Assembly: GCA_963933095.1 (NCBI GenBank)
Contig: CAWVSV010000056.1
Location: 1 to 16,136 of the forward strand
Source of the DNA: UBA1124 sp963933095
GTDB lineage: Bacteria; Pseudomonadota; Gammaproteobacteria; Pseudomonadales; Cellvibrionaceae
Length of the DNA stretch: 16,136 bases
Direction of reading: 5' to 3'
The notes below the pieces were generated by a model, which was not told the origin of the DNA, made no database searches, and saw only the letters and a list, made by a program, of their open reading frames with translations. The first letter of the stretch is position 1, and every line of letters starts with the position of its first letter. The position numbers and the translations under genes are program-made. Below are positions 6,402 to 13,823 of the stretch, piece by piece.

Positions 6402-7730
6402 TTACTGTTCGCGGCCAATGCGCTGGCCCCAATTTAGAGTCTTAATTTTAATGTCATGTTGATTGAGTGTTTGCAGTTCGCCGTCCTGAAGTAATGGTTT
6501 CCCATTGCACCATACGTGGCTAACTTGCTGGCCGTTGCCGCTATACACCAGCTGTGATACTGGATCGTAGATCGGAAGGCTGTTGATGCCGGAAAAATCA
6601 ATGGCGCTAATGTCGGCGCTTTTACCGACCTCAAGACTGCCGGTGACGTCGTCTATGCCTAGTGCACAGGCGCCGTTAATGGTTGCCATTTGCAAAGCTT
6701 GGTGAGCGCTGCAGGCGCTGGCGTCGGCGGCCACGCCCTTCGCGAGCAGGGCGGCTGTACGCATTTCTTGAATTAGATCGAGGTCGTTGTTACTGGCGGC
6801 GCCGTCGGTACCAAGGGCTGTATTGATGCCTGCTTTATGCAATTTGTCGACGGGGCAAAAGCCACTGGCAAGCTTGAGATTGGATTCCGGGCAGTGCACT
6901 ACATGGGCACCGCTGTTTTTTAAAATGGCTATATCAGTCTCATCGATTTGAGTCATGTGCACGCATTGCGTTAGGCGAGACATTAACCCCAGTTTTTGGA
7001 GGCGCTCAGTAGGGCGCATACCATGTTGCTGTAGCGACTGTTCAACTTCGAAGGCGGTTTCGTGTAAATGAATTTGGATTGGTGCACCCAGTTCGTTGGC
7101 TAGGGTGGCGATACGTTTTAACGGTTCATCCGACACGGTGTAAGGCGCGTGAGGCCCAAAGCCAATGCGAATAGTGTCAGATGCTCGAAATTGGTCGTGC
7201 AGGGCCAGACCTTTGTTAATGTAATCGTCTGCATCTACTGCCCAGTTGCTGGGAAAGTCCAATACAGGAAAGGTGATTTGAGCTCGAATGCCGGCACTTT
7301 GTGCAACGCTTGCCGCCTGCTCGGGGAAAAAATACATGTCAGAAAAGCAGGTGGTGCCGCTTTTAATCATTTCGGCAATGGCAAGCTCGGTGCCATCTCT
7401 AACAAATTCTTCCGCAACCCATTGTTTTTCGGCCGGCCAGATGTGCTCTTCTAACCAAGTTTTTAAGGGCTGGTCGTCGGCATAACCGCGCAGCAAAGTC
7501 ATAGCAGCATGATTGTGGCTGTTGATGAGCCCGGGAATGAGAAGATGCTCATCCAGCACAACGGTGTCGGTCGCTGAGTACTGCTTTTCGGCTTGTGCTC
7601 TAGGTAATAAAGCTATGATTTTGCCGTTATTAATGGCGAGTGAGCAGTGTTCAAATAATCGATTTTTAGGGATAACCGGTGCAATCCAGCGGGCATGAAT
7701 TAATGTGTCGATGTTTTGAATTGTGCTCAT
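6402..7730 (-). CDS. mtaD: MTA/SAH deaminase, TRZ/ATZ-family amidohydrolase
   Basis: A metal-dependent amidohydrolase of 443 residues with a TIM-barrel core. Metal and substrate residues are visible: His72 and His74 (NSHNH), His221 and Glu224 (HLHE), His279 (VVHCPESN) and Asp309 (GTDGAASNND). The Pseudomonas homologue next to ubiG (PA3170) deaminates 5'-methylthioadenosine to methylthioinosine, a salvage step for the polyamine and quorum-sensing by-product; S-adenosylhomocysteine is an alternative substrate in the family. The frame extends upstream to 7850, but the ATG at 7730 (MSTIQNIDTL) gives the family's normal length. It is the first gene of the four-gene minus-strand operon and is divergent from gyrA. 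The ribosome binding site is weak (AGCGGA). Confidence 0.9.
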   Translation of the reverse strand: MSTIQNIDTLIHARWIAPVIPKNRLFEHCSLAINNGKIIALLPRAQAEKQYSATDTVVLDEHLLIPGLINSHNHAAMTLLRGYADDQPLKTWLEEHIWPAEKQWVAEEFVRDGTELAIAEMIKSGTTCFSDMYFFPEQAASVAQSAGIRAQITFPVLDFPSNWAVDADDYINKGLALHDQFRASDTIRIGFGPHAPYTVSDEPLKRIATLANELGAPIQIHLHETAFEVEQSLQQHGMRPTERLQKLGLMSRLTQCVHMTQIDETDIAILKNSGAHVVHCPESNLKLASGFCPVDKLHKAGINTALGTDGAASNNDLDLIQEMRTAALLAKGVAADASACSAHQALQMATINGACALGIDDVTGSLEVGKSADISAIDFSGINSLPIYDPVSQLVYSGNGQQVSHVWCNGKPLLQDGELQTLNQHDIKIKTLNWGQRIGREQ

Positions 7731-8047
7731 TTTGTCAGTTCCGCTTAACGCTAGTGGTTGTGCGCACAAATAACGGTCTTGTTGTGGTTTTTTTGTGCGC
7801 TTTATCAAGGTGACAGTGGTTGCTTGAGAGTATACCGCTTGCGTAGGCATAAGAGCAGTGTCGGCTGCCTATAGCACTGATCTTGTGGTAGTATTTCGGG
7901 TTCTTCCACGTCTAAAATTATATAGGCGTAGGATCGCTGAATTTGGGCGCCTCCAAAAAGGTTGAGCGCAGAATTTGCATACTTACCCGCAGCAGCTTAC
8001 ATAGGTTGTTGTTATCGGGTCACGATAATAAGGAAAGTCGTAGTCTT
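7731..8047. promoter_or_regulatory. Divergent intergenic region between mtaD and gyrA
   Basis: These 317 bases must hold the promoters of both the minus-strand mtaD operon and gyrA. The AT-rich run at 7911-7924 (TCTAAAATTATATA) is a plausible -10 zone for gyrA, giving a leader of about 120 bases, but I find no convincing -35 at proper spacing. On the minus strand TATACT (7834-7829) resembles a -10 for mtaD, again without a clear -35. Both real genes could be extended into the region in frame, but those extensions lack family similarity. I see no terminator hairpin or riboswitch here. Confidence 0.5.
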
Positions 8048-10699
8048 ATGGGCGAATTAGCGAAAGAAATATTACCCATCAATATTGAGGACGAGCTTAA
8101 GCAGTCCTACCTTGATTATGCTATGAGCGTAATTGTAGGGCGCGCCTTGCCAGATGTGCGCGACGGTCTTAAACCCGTGCACAGACGTGTGCTGTTTGCT
8201 ATGAGCGAACTTAACAACGACTGGAATAAACCCTATAAAAAGTCGGCTCGTGTTGTTGGTGATGTTATCGGTAAGTATCACCCGCACGGAGATACTGCTG
8301 TTTACGACACCATTGTACGTATGGCGCAGCCTTTTTCGCTGCGCTACACGCTGGTTGATGGGCAGGGTAACTTTGGTTCGGTTGATGGCGATCGCGCGGC
8401 TGCAATGCGTTATACCGAAATTCGCATGGCCAAAATCGCTCATGATTTGTTAGCAGATCTCGACAAAGAGACTGTCGACTTCGTTCCTAACTACGACGGT
8501 ACCGAGCACATCCCAGCGGTTCTCCCCGCTCGCCTTCCCAATTTGTTGATTAATGGCTCCTCCGGTATTGCTGTTGGCATGGCCACTAACATTCCCCCGC
8601 ACAACCTCGGAGAGGTTGTGCGGGGTTGCTTAGCGCTGATTGATAACGCTGATATTACCATTGATGAGTTGATGGAATTTATTCCGGGCCCGGATTTCCC
8701 TACGGCCGCTATTATCAACGGTCGCGCTGGCATCATTCAGGCTTATCGCACTGGGCGGGGTCGTATTTATGTTCGCGCTAGAGCCAATATTGAGCGCAAT
8801 GATAAGGCCAACAAAGAAACCATTATTATCACTGAACTGCCTTACCAGCTTAACAAGGCGCGTTTGATTGAAAAGATCGCCGAGCTGGTAAAGGACAAAA
8901 AGATCGAGGGCATTAGCGAACTGCGCGATGAGTCCACCAAGGACGTGCGCGTGGTGATTGAGCTAAAGCGCGGCGAAGTGGGAGAGGTTGTGTTAAATAA
9001 CCTCTATGCCCAGACCCAGATGCAAGGTGTGTTTGGCATCAATGTGGTGGCCCTGGTCGATGGTCAGCCCAAACAGTTGAACCTGAAAGAGATGTTAGAG
9101 CATTTCGTACTGCATCGCCGCGAGGTAGTCACACGTCGAACGGTTTACTTGCTGCGTAAAGCGCGTGAGCGTGGTCATATTCTGGAAGGCTTAGTGGTGG
9201 CAATTGCCAACATCGATACCGTGATAGAAATGATTAAAGGCTCGGCATCCCCAGCGGATGCTAAAGAGTCATTAATGGCCAAGGGTTGGGGTATCGGTGA
9301 GGTGCAGCATTTTCTTGAGCGCGCGGGTGATGACGCCTGCCGCCCTGAGAATCTGCCGGTCAACTTTGGTGTGGTCGACAGTAAATATTATCTGTCTCCC
9401 GCTCAGGCTCAGGCGATCTTGGAATTGCGCCTGCACCGTTTGACGGGTATGGAACACAGCAAATTGATGACCGAATACGGTGAAAAGCTCGAGCTGATTG
9501 CTGAGTATCTGTATATTCTCGCCAATCCTGAGCGTTTAATGGAAATTATTCGTGAAGAGCTGGAGCAGGTGGTAGCGGATTACGGCGACGAGCGCCGTAC
9601 CGAAATTACCGCTTCGACCCACGACTTGACAGTTGAAGATCTGATTACCGAAGAAGATCGAGTGGTTACTATTTCGCATGGCGGCTATGCCAAAAGTCAG
9701 CCGTTAGAGGATTATCAGGCTCAACGCCGTGGTGGTATGGGCAAGTCGGCGACGGCGGTTAAAGATGAAGATTTTGTTGAGCACCTGCTGATCGCCAATA
9801 CTCACGATACCATTCTCTGCTTTACCAATGCCGGTAAGGTTTACTGGTTGAAGGTTTATCAAATTCCGGTGGCCGGTCGTCAGGCGCGTGGTCGCCCAGT
9901 GGTGAACTTACTGCCGCTGGAAGAGGGCGAGCGAATTACCTCGATTCTGCCAGTAAAAGAATACGACGATGAACATTACATCTTTATGGCCACGGCCAAC
10001 GGTACTGTGAAAAAGACAGTATTGTCGCAGTTTGCTCGTCAGCGCAGTGTTGGTTTGCGTGCGATCGACTTGGATGATGGCGATCGCCTGGTGCATACCG
10101 CCATTACTGATGGTGCCAGCGATGTGATTCTGTTTGCCTCCAGTGGTAAGGCTGCTCGCTTTAGTGAGTCTGCGGTGCGCGCTATGGGGCGTACTTCTCG
10201 TGGTGTGCGCGGTATTCGCTTGGCCGAAGGGCAGAGTGTTATTTCCATGGTTATTCCACAAGAGTTAGGCTGTGTACTTACGGTGAGTGAGAATGGTTTT
10301 GGCAAGCGTACCGAAGTAACTGAATTCCCAGCTAAGGGTCGCGGCGGTCAGGGGGTTATTGCCATGCAAACCTCTGCACGCAATGGTGCTCTAGTGGGTG
10401 CTGTGCAGGTGTTTGATGGTGAGGAAATTATGTTGATCTCGGATCAGGGCACTATGGTGCGCACCCGTGTCGATGAGGTTTCTGTGCTTAGTCGTAACAC
10501 TCAGGGTGTGCGACTTATCAAGGTAAAGGGCAGTGAGCTACTTATTGGCCTGGAGCGGATCGAAGAAACTGTCAGTAGTGGTGCTTCCGATAACGAAGTT
10601 GAGGCTGAGGATACTAACGCTAGCGCTGTTAATAGTGATGCTGAAAAGAGCGCTCAAAGTGGCACCGATAGTGGCACCGATAGTGATGTGGCTGAGTAA
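8048..10699 (+). CDS. gyrA: DNA gyrase subunit A
   Basis: GyrA of 883 residues, the DNA breakage-reunion subunit of gyrase, working as A2B2 with GyrB to introduce negative supercoils. The catalytic Tyr122 (AAMRYTE) is present. The quinolone-resistance region reads HPHGDTAVYD, with Thr83 and Asp87; Thr at 83 is the wild-type residue in Pseudomonas, where E. coli has Ser. The GyrA box at 559-565 reads QRRGGMG, with Met564 in place of the usual Lys. The C-terminal beta-pinwheel follows, ending in an acidic tail with a duplicated 12-base unit. A frame extends upstream to 7943, but ATG 8048 starts the conserved N-terminus (AKEILPINIEDELKQSYLDY) and has AGGA at 8031-8034, somewhat far away. pheA begins 8 bases after the stop, so gyrA transcripts probably run on into it. 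Confidence 0.98.
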   Translation: MGELAKEILPINIEDELKQSYLDYAMSVIVGRALPDVRDGLKPVHRRVLFAMSELNNDWNKPYKKSARVVGDVIGKYHPHGDTAVYDTIVRMAQPFSLRYTLVDGQGNFGSVDGDRAAAMRYTEIRMAKIAHDLLADLDKETVDFVPNYDGTEHIPAVLPARLPNLLINGSSGIAVGMATNIPPHNLGEVVRGCLALIDNADITIDELMEFIPGPDFPTAAIINGRAGIIQAYRTGRGRIYVRARANIERNDKANKETIIITELPYQLNKARLIEKIAELVKDKKIEGISELRDESTKDVRVVIELKRGEVGEVVLNNLYAQTQMQGVFGINVVALVDGQPKQLNLKEMLEHFVLHRREVVTRRTVYLLRKARERGHILEGLVVAIANIDTVIEMIKGSASPADAKESLMAKGWGIGEVQHFLERAGDDACRPENLPVNFGVVDSKYYLSPAQAQAILELRLHRLTGMEHSKLMTEYGEKLELIAEYLYILANPERLMEIIREELEQVVADYGDERRTEITASTHDLTVEDLITEEDRVVTISHGGYAKSQPLEDYQAQRRGGMGKSATAVKDEDFVEHLLIANTHDTILCFTNAGKVYWLKVYQIPVAGRQARGRPVVNLLPLEEGERITSILPVKEYDDEHYIFMATANGTVKKTVLSQFARQRSVGLRAIDLDDGDRLVHTAITDGASDVILFASSGKAARFSESAVRAMGRTSRGVRGIRLAEGQSVISMVIPQELGCVLTVSENGFGKRTEVTEFPAKGRGGQGVIAMQTSARNGALVGAVQVFDGEEIMLISDQGTMVRTRVDEVSVLSRNTQGVRLIKVKGSELLIGLERIEETVSSGASDNEVEAEDTNASAVNSDAEKSAQSGTDSGTDSDVAE
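10658..10681 (+). repeat. Duplicated 12-bp unit in the gyrA acidic tail
   Basis: AGTGGCACCGAT occurs twice in direct succession and is followed by a partial third AGTGATG. It encodes Ser-Gly-Thr-Asp twice, in the low-complexity C-terminal tail of GyrA. The duplication is in frame and looks like replication slippage in a poorly constrained part of the protein. Confidence 0.9.
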
Positions 10700-10707
10700 G
10701 AGTAGTT

Positions 10708-11826
10708 ATGAGTAAAGATATAAAAGCCGCTGAAAAGCAGCCATTACTAGAGCTTCGCGACCGCATTGATGCGGTCGATGCCAATATCGCCAAGCTGATC
10801 TCTGAGCGCGCTCAGTGCGCTCAGGCAGTAGCGGAGATTAAAAAAGCGCACATCAGCGAGGGTGATGAGCCAGTTCTTTATTATCGCCCCGAGCGCGAGG
10901 CGCAGGTATTGCGCAAAGCAATGGAGCGCAACAAAGGCCCGCTAGATGACGAAGAGATGGCGCGCCTATTTCGTGAAATTATGTCGGCTTGTTTGGCGTT
11001 AGAGCAGCCCGTTAAGGTGGCTTTTTTAGGTCCTGAAGGGACCTTTACTCAGCAGGCGGCTTTGAAGCATTTTGGTCACTCGGCGGTGAGTTTACCGATG
11101 TCGGCCATCGATGAGGTGTTTCGTGAGGTTGAGGCGGGCGCGGTAAACTATGGAGTGGTGCCGGTTGAAAACTCCACCGAGGGTGTGGTCACTCATACGC
11201 TCGACAACTTTATGGAGTCCAACATAAAAATATGCGGCGAGGTTGAGTTGCGAATTCATCAAAACCTGTTGGTCTCAAAGGTTACCAAGACTGACAGTAT
11301 TAGCCGTATTTATTCCCATGCCCAATCGCTGGCGCAGTGTCGCAAGTGGTTGGATTCGCATTATCCCAATGCCGAGCGTATTGCGGTTAGCAGTAATGCC
11401 GAGGCGGCCAAGCGCATTAAAGGTGAGTGGAATGCGGCGGCTATTGCAGGCTGCATGGCTTCAGAATTGTATGATTTGGAAGTGCTAGCGGACCGTATTG
11501 AGGATCAGCCCGACAATTCTACTCGCTTCTTGATTATCGGCACGCAAGAGGTGTCGACCAGTGGTGATGATAAAACCTCGATTGTAGTGGCAATGCGCAA
11601 TCAGCCGGGTGCTTTACACGAGTTATTGGAGCCTTTTCATCGCAGCGGTATCGATTTGACGCGAGTGGAGACTCGCCCGTCGACCTCGGGAACTTGGAAT
11701 TACGTCTTCTTTATCGACTTCAATGGCCACGCAGAAGAAGAGTCTGTAGCGGCGGTATTGGCTGAGATAGGTGCTAGTGCGTCATCGTTAAAGGTGTTGG
11801 GGTCCTATCCTAGGGCTGTGCTCTAA
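10708..11826 (+). CDS. pheA: Bifunctional chorismate mutase/prephenate dehydratase (P-protein)
   Basis: A 372-residue enzyme that converts chorismate to prephenate and then to phenylpyruvate, the committed route to phenylalanine. The chorismate mutase domain is about 13-98 (LLELRDRIDAVD onward). The prephenate dehydratase domain is about 102-280, with GPEGT at 108-112 and the catalytic TRF motif at 272-274. A C-terminal ACT domain (about 290-368) carries GALH at 301-304 and ETRP at 321-324, the counterpart of the ESRP motif that binds phenylalanine for feedback inhibition. It starts 8 bases after gyrA and ends 4 bases before tyrA. The ribosome binding site is weak (AAGAG at 10698-10702), suggesting translational coupling to gyrA. 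In Pseudomonas serC normally separates gyrA from pheA; here it is absent. Confidence 0.96.
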   Translation: MSKDIKAAEKQPLLELRDRIDAVDANIAKLISERAQCAQAVAEIKKAHISEGDEPVLYYRPEREAQVLRKAMERNKGPLDDEEMARLFREIMSACLALEQPVKVAFLGPEGTFTQQAALKHFGHSAVSLPMSAIDEVFREVEAGAVNYGVVPVENSTEGVVTHTLDNFMESNIKICGEVELRIHQNLLVSKVTKTDSISRIYSHAQSLAQCRKWLDSHYPNAERIAVSSNAEAAKRIKGEWNAAAIAGCMASELYDLEVLADRIEDQPDNSTRFLIIGTQEVSTSGDDKTSIVVAMRNQPGALHELLEPFHRSGIDLTRVETRPSTSGTWNYVFFIDFNGHAEEESVAAVLAEIGASASSLKVLGSYPRAVL

Positions 11827-11830
11827 GCTT

Positions 11831-12745
11831 ATGTCGATATTGATTAATCGTTTAGTTGTCGTTGGTATTGGCCTCATAGGGGGCAGCTTGGCTACAGCCC
11901 TTAAGCAAGCCGGAGCCTGCCGCGAGGTCATTGGTGTTGCTCTCGATGCTCAAACCTGTCGGCAAGCAGTAGCGCTAGGAGTGGTTGATCGTGCTTACAC
12001 GTCGCTCGCCGATATTGCTTCTGAGTTGTGTGCGGGCGATGTGGTGCTTATTTCTGTGCCCACGCTCTCAGTGCCTGCGGTATTGCAGCAGGTTAAAGAT
12101 TGGGTTGGTAGTGATGTAACGGTGACTGATGCCGCTAGCGTCAAAGGTAGTGTGCTGGCAGCGGCGGAGAATGTTTGGGCGCAAATGCCCACTAATTTAG
12201 TGCTGGGTCATCCTATTGCAGGTTCCGAGCGCAGCGGTGTTACCGCGGCTAACCCCAATTTATACGTTCGTCACCGGGTAATCATAACGCCGCTAGAGCA
12301 CACCGCTGACAAGCACCTCCAGCTCGTTGCGGCTATGTGGCAGGCCGCTGGCGCCGAGGTATTGATGATGTCAGTCGCTGAACACGATGATGTGTTGGCA
12401 GCGACTAGTCATTTGCCCCATGCTATTGCTTACTCGCTAGTTGATACGCTGGCATTTGACGCTGAAAATGAAAATATTTTTCGCTATGCCGCCGGCGGTT
12501 TTCGTGATTTTACTCGCATTGCATCAAGTGACCCGCGTATGTGGCACGATATTATGCTGGCCAACAAAAGTAGCGTGTTAAAATCGCTGGATTTATTTTC
12601 GGATAATTTGGCGCGCTTGCGCGAGGCTATTGAGTCTGGCGATGGCGAAACACTATTAGGAGTATTTAGTCGTGCCAAAGAGGCGCGAGACGAGTTTACT
12701 CAGGTTATGGCTGCGGCAAAATCTTCTTCTGAAACCAAGCTATAA
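11831..12745 (+). CDS. tyrA: Prephenate dehydrogenase
   Basis: A 304-residue NAD(P)-dependent prephenate dehydrogenase for tyrosine synthesis. The dinucleotide motif GIGLIGGS is at residues 12-19. Later motifs GHPIAGSERSG, SHLPHAIAYSL and GGFRDFTRIASSDPRMW are typical of the family. No chorismate mutase domain is fused, so it relies on mutase activity elsewhere, such as PheA, whose gene ends 4 bases before this one. In Pseudomonas the equivalent gene is fused or tightly joined to aroA; here it stops and is followed by an intrinsic terminator, so it stands alone. No good Shine-Dalgarno sequence lies at normal distance (AGGG at 11812-11815 is far), consistent with translational coupling to pheA. 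Confidence 0.93.
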   Translation: MSILINRLVVVGIGLIGGSLATALKQAGACREVIGVALDAQTCRQAVALGVVDRAYTSLADIASELCAGDVVLISVPTLSVPAVLQQVKDWVGSDVTVTDAASVKGSVLAAAENVWAQMPTNLVLGHPIAGSERSGVTAANPNLYVRHRVIITPLEHTADKHLQLVAAMWQAAGAEVLMMSVAEHDDVLAATSHLPHAIAYSLVDTLAFDAENENIFRYAAGGFRDFTRIASSDPRMWHDIMLANKSSVLKSLDLFSDNLARLREAIESGDGETLLGVFSRAKEARDEFTQVMAAAKSSSETKL

Positions 12746-12764
12746 GCTTATAAGCATGCAGCCA

Positions 12765-12793
12765 TAGAGATAGTCACTGTTTTCTCATATAAT
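12765..12793 (+). promoter_or_regulatory. Candidate sigma-70 promoter for cysDN
   Basis: A perfect TATAAT at 12788-12793 lies 17 bases after TAGAGA (12765-12770), which matches the -35 consensus at four of six positions. Transcription would begin near 12800, giving a leader of about 110 bases before cysD. The start point would fall inside the tyrA terminator stem, so transcripts from this promoter would escape that terminator. A second TATAAA at 12848-12853 is an alternative with a poorer -35. CysB control would be expected from biology, but I cannot pick out a CysB site. Confidence 0.4.
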
Positions 12794-12825
12794 GGCGGCC
12801 GTTTTAACACGGGCCGTCATTTTTG
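12792..12825 (+). terminator. Intrinsic terminator after tyrA
   Basis: ATGGCGGCC (12792-12800) pairs with GGCCGTCAT (12812-12820) over 9 positions with one G-U, around an 11-base loop, and is followed by TTTTG. It lies 47 bases beyond the tyrA stop and should close the gyrA-pheA-tyrA unit. Its left arm overlaps a TATAAT box that may drive cysD. Confidence 0.75.
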
Positions 12826-12911
12826 TTACAGAGTCTTCGCCTTGCCCTATAAATTGGCGTGTAGCGAGATTAGCCCAATAACATTATCCTTGATTTAGGT
12901 ACCTGCCACTC

Positions 12912-13823
12912 ATGTCCAGTCAATACAATATGACGCATCTCAAGCAGCTGGAAGCGGAAAGTATTCATATTATCCGCGAGGTTGCTGCTGAGTTTGATAA
13001 CCCCGTAATGCTTTATTCTGTCGGTAAAGACTCCGCTGTGATGTTGCACTTGGCGATGAAGGCTTTTTATCCCGGTAAGCTGCCTTTCCCGCTATTGCAT
13101 GTGGATACCACGTGGAAGTTTCGCGAGATGATCGAATTTCGCGACAAACATGTGGCTGATTTGGGTCTGGACCTGATTGTTCACACCAATCAAGATGGTA
13201 TCGATATGGGTATCGGGCCTTTCACCCACGGTAGTGCCAAACACACCGATGTGATGAAGACCGAAGGTCTCAAGCAGGCATTGAATAAGCATGGCTTCGA
13301 TGCAGCCTTTGGCGGGGCTCGTCGCGATGAAGAAAAGTCACGTGCGAAAGAGCGTGTCTATTCATTCCGTGATAAAAACCACCGCTGGGATCCTAAGAAT
13401 CAGCGTCCAGAGTTGTGGAATATCTACAATGGTCGTGTCGATAAGGGCGAGAGTATTCGTGTATTCCCTTTGTCAAACTGGACCGAATTGGACATTTGGC
13501 AGTATATCCATCTAGAGGGTATCCCTATTGTGCCGCTCTATTTTGCCGCCAAGCGCCCAGTAGTTGAGCGCGATGGTGTACAAATTATGGTTGATGATGA
13601 CCGTATGCCGATTGAACCCGGTGAAAAAGTTGAAGAAAAAATGGTTCGCTTCCGTACGCTGGGTTGCTATCCGTTGACCGGTGCAGTGGAATCCGAAGCC
13701 ACTACGTTACCAGAAATTATTCAGGAAATGCTGTTGGCGACAACTTCAGAGCGTCAAGGGCGGGTTATCGACAGCGATAGCTCCGGTTCCATGGAAAAGA
13801 AAAAGCAAGAAGGGTACTTTTAA
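12912..13823 (+). CDS. cysD: Sulfate adenylyltransferase subunit 2
   Basis: CysD, 303 residues, the catalytic subunit of ATP sulfurylase, which with CysN makes adenosine 5'-phosphosulfate from ATP and sulfate in assimilatory sulfate reduction. The PP-loop reads SVGKDS at residues 36-41, preceded by the conserved LEAESIHIIREVAAEF. GGARRDEEKSRAKER and HRWDPKNQRPELW are CysD signatures, and the C-terminus ends in the typical EKKKQEGYF. Length matches the E. coli protein (about 302). The ATG at 12912 gives the normal N-terminus; the ribosome binding site is weak (TTAGGT about 10 bases upstream). The stop overlaps the cysN start in TAATG, which favours equal synthesis of the two subunits. Confidence 0.97.
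   Translation: MSSQYNMTHLKQLEAESIHIIREVAAEFDNPVMLYSVGKDSAVMLHLAMKAFYPGKLPFPLLHVDTTWKFREMIEFRDKHVADLGLDLIVHTNQDGIDMGIGPFTHGSAKHTDVMKTEGLKQALNKHGFDAAFGGARRDEEKSRAKERVYSFRDKNHRWDPKNQRPELWNIYNGRVDKGESIRVFPLSNWTELDIWQYIHLEGIPIVPLYFAAKRPVVERDGVQIMVDDDRMPIEPGEKVEEKMVRFRTLGCYPLTGAVESEATTLPEIIQEMLLATTSERQGRVIDSDSSGSMEKKKQEGYF

Noticed and set aside
7943..8047. N-terminal extension of GyrA by 35 residues
   Set aside because: The extension has no similarity to GyrA N-termini; residue numbering from ATG 8048 puts Thr83, Asp87 and Tyr122 exactly at their standard positions.
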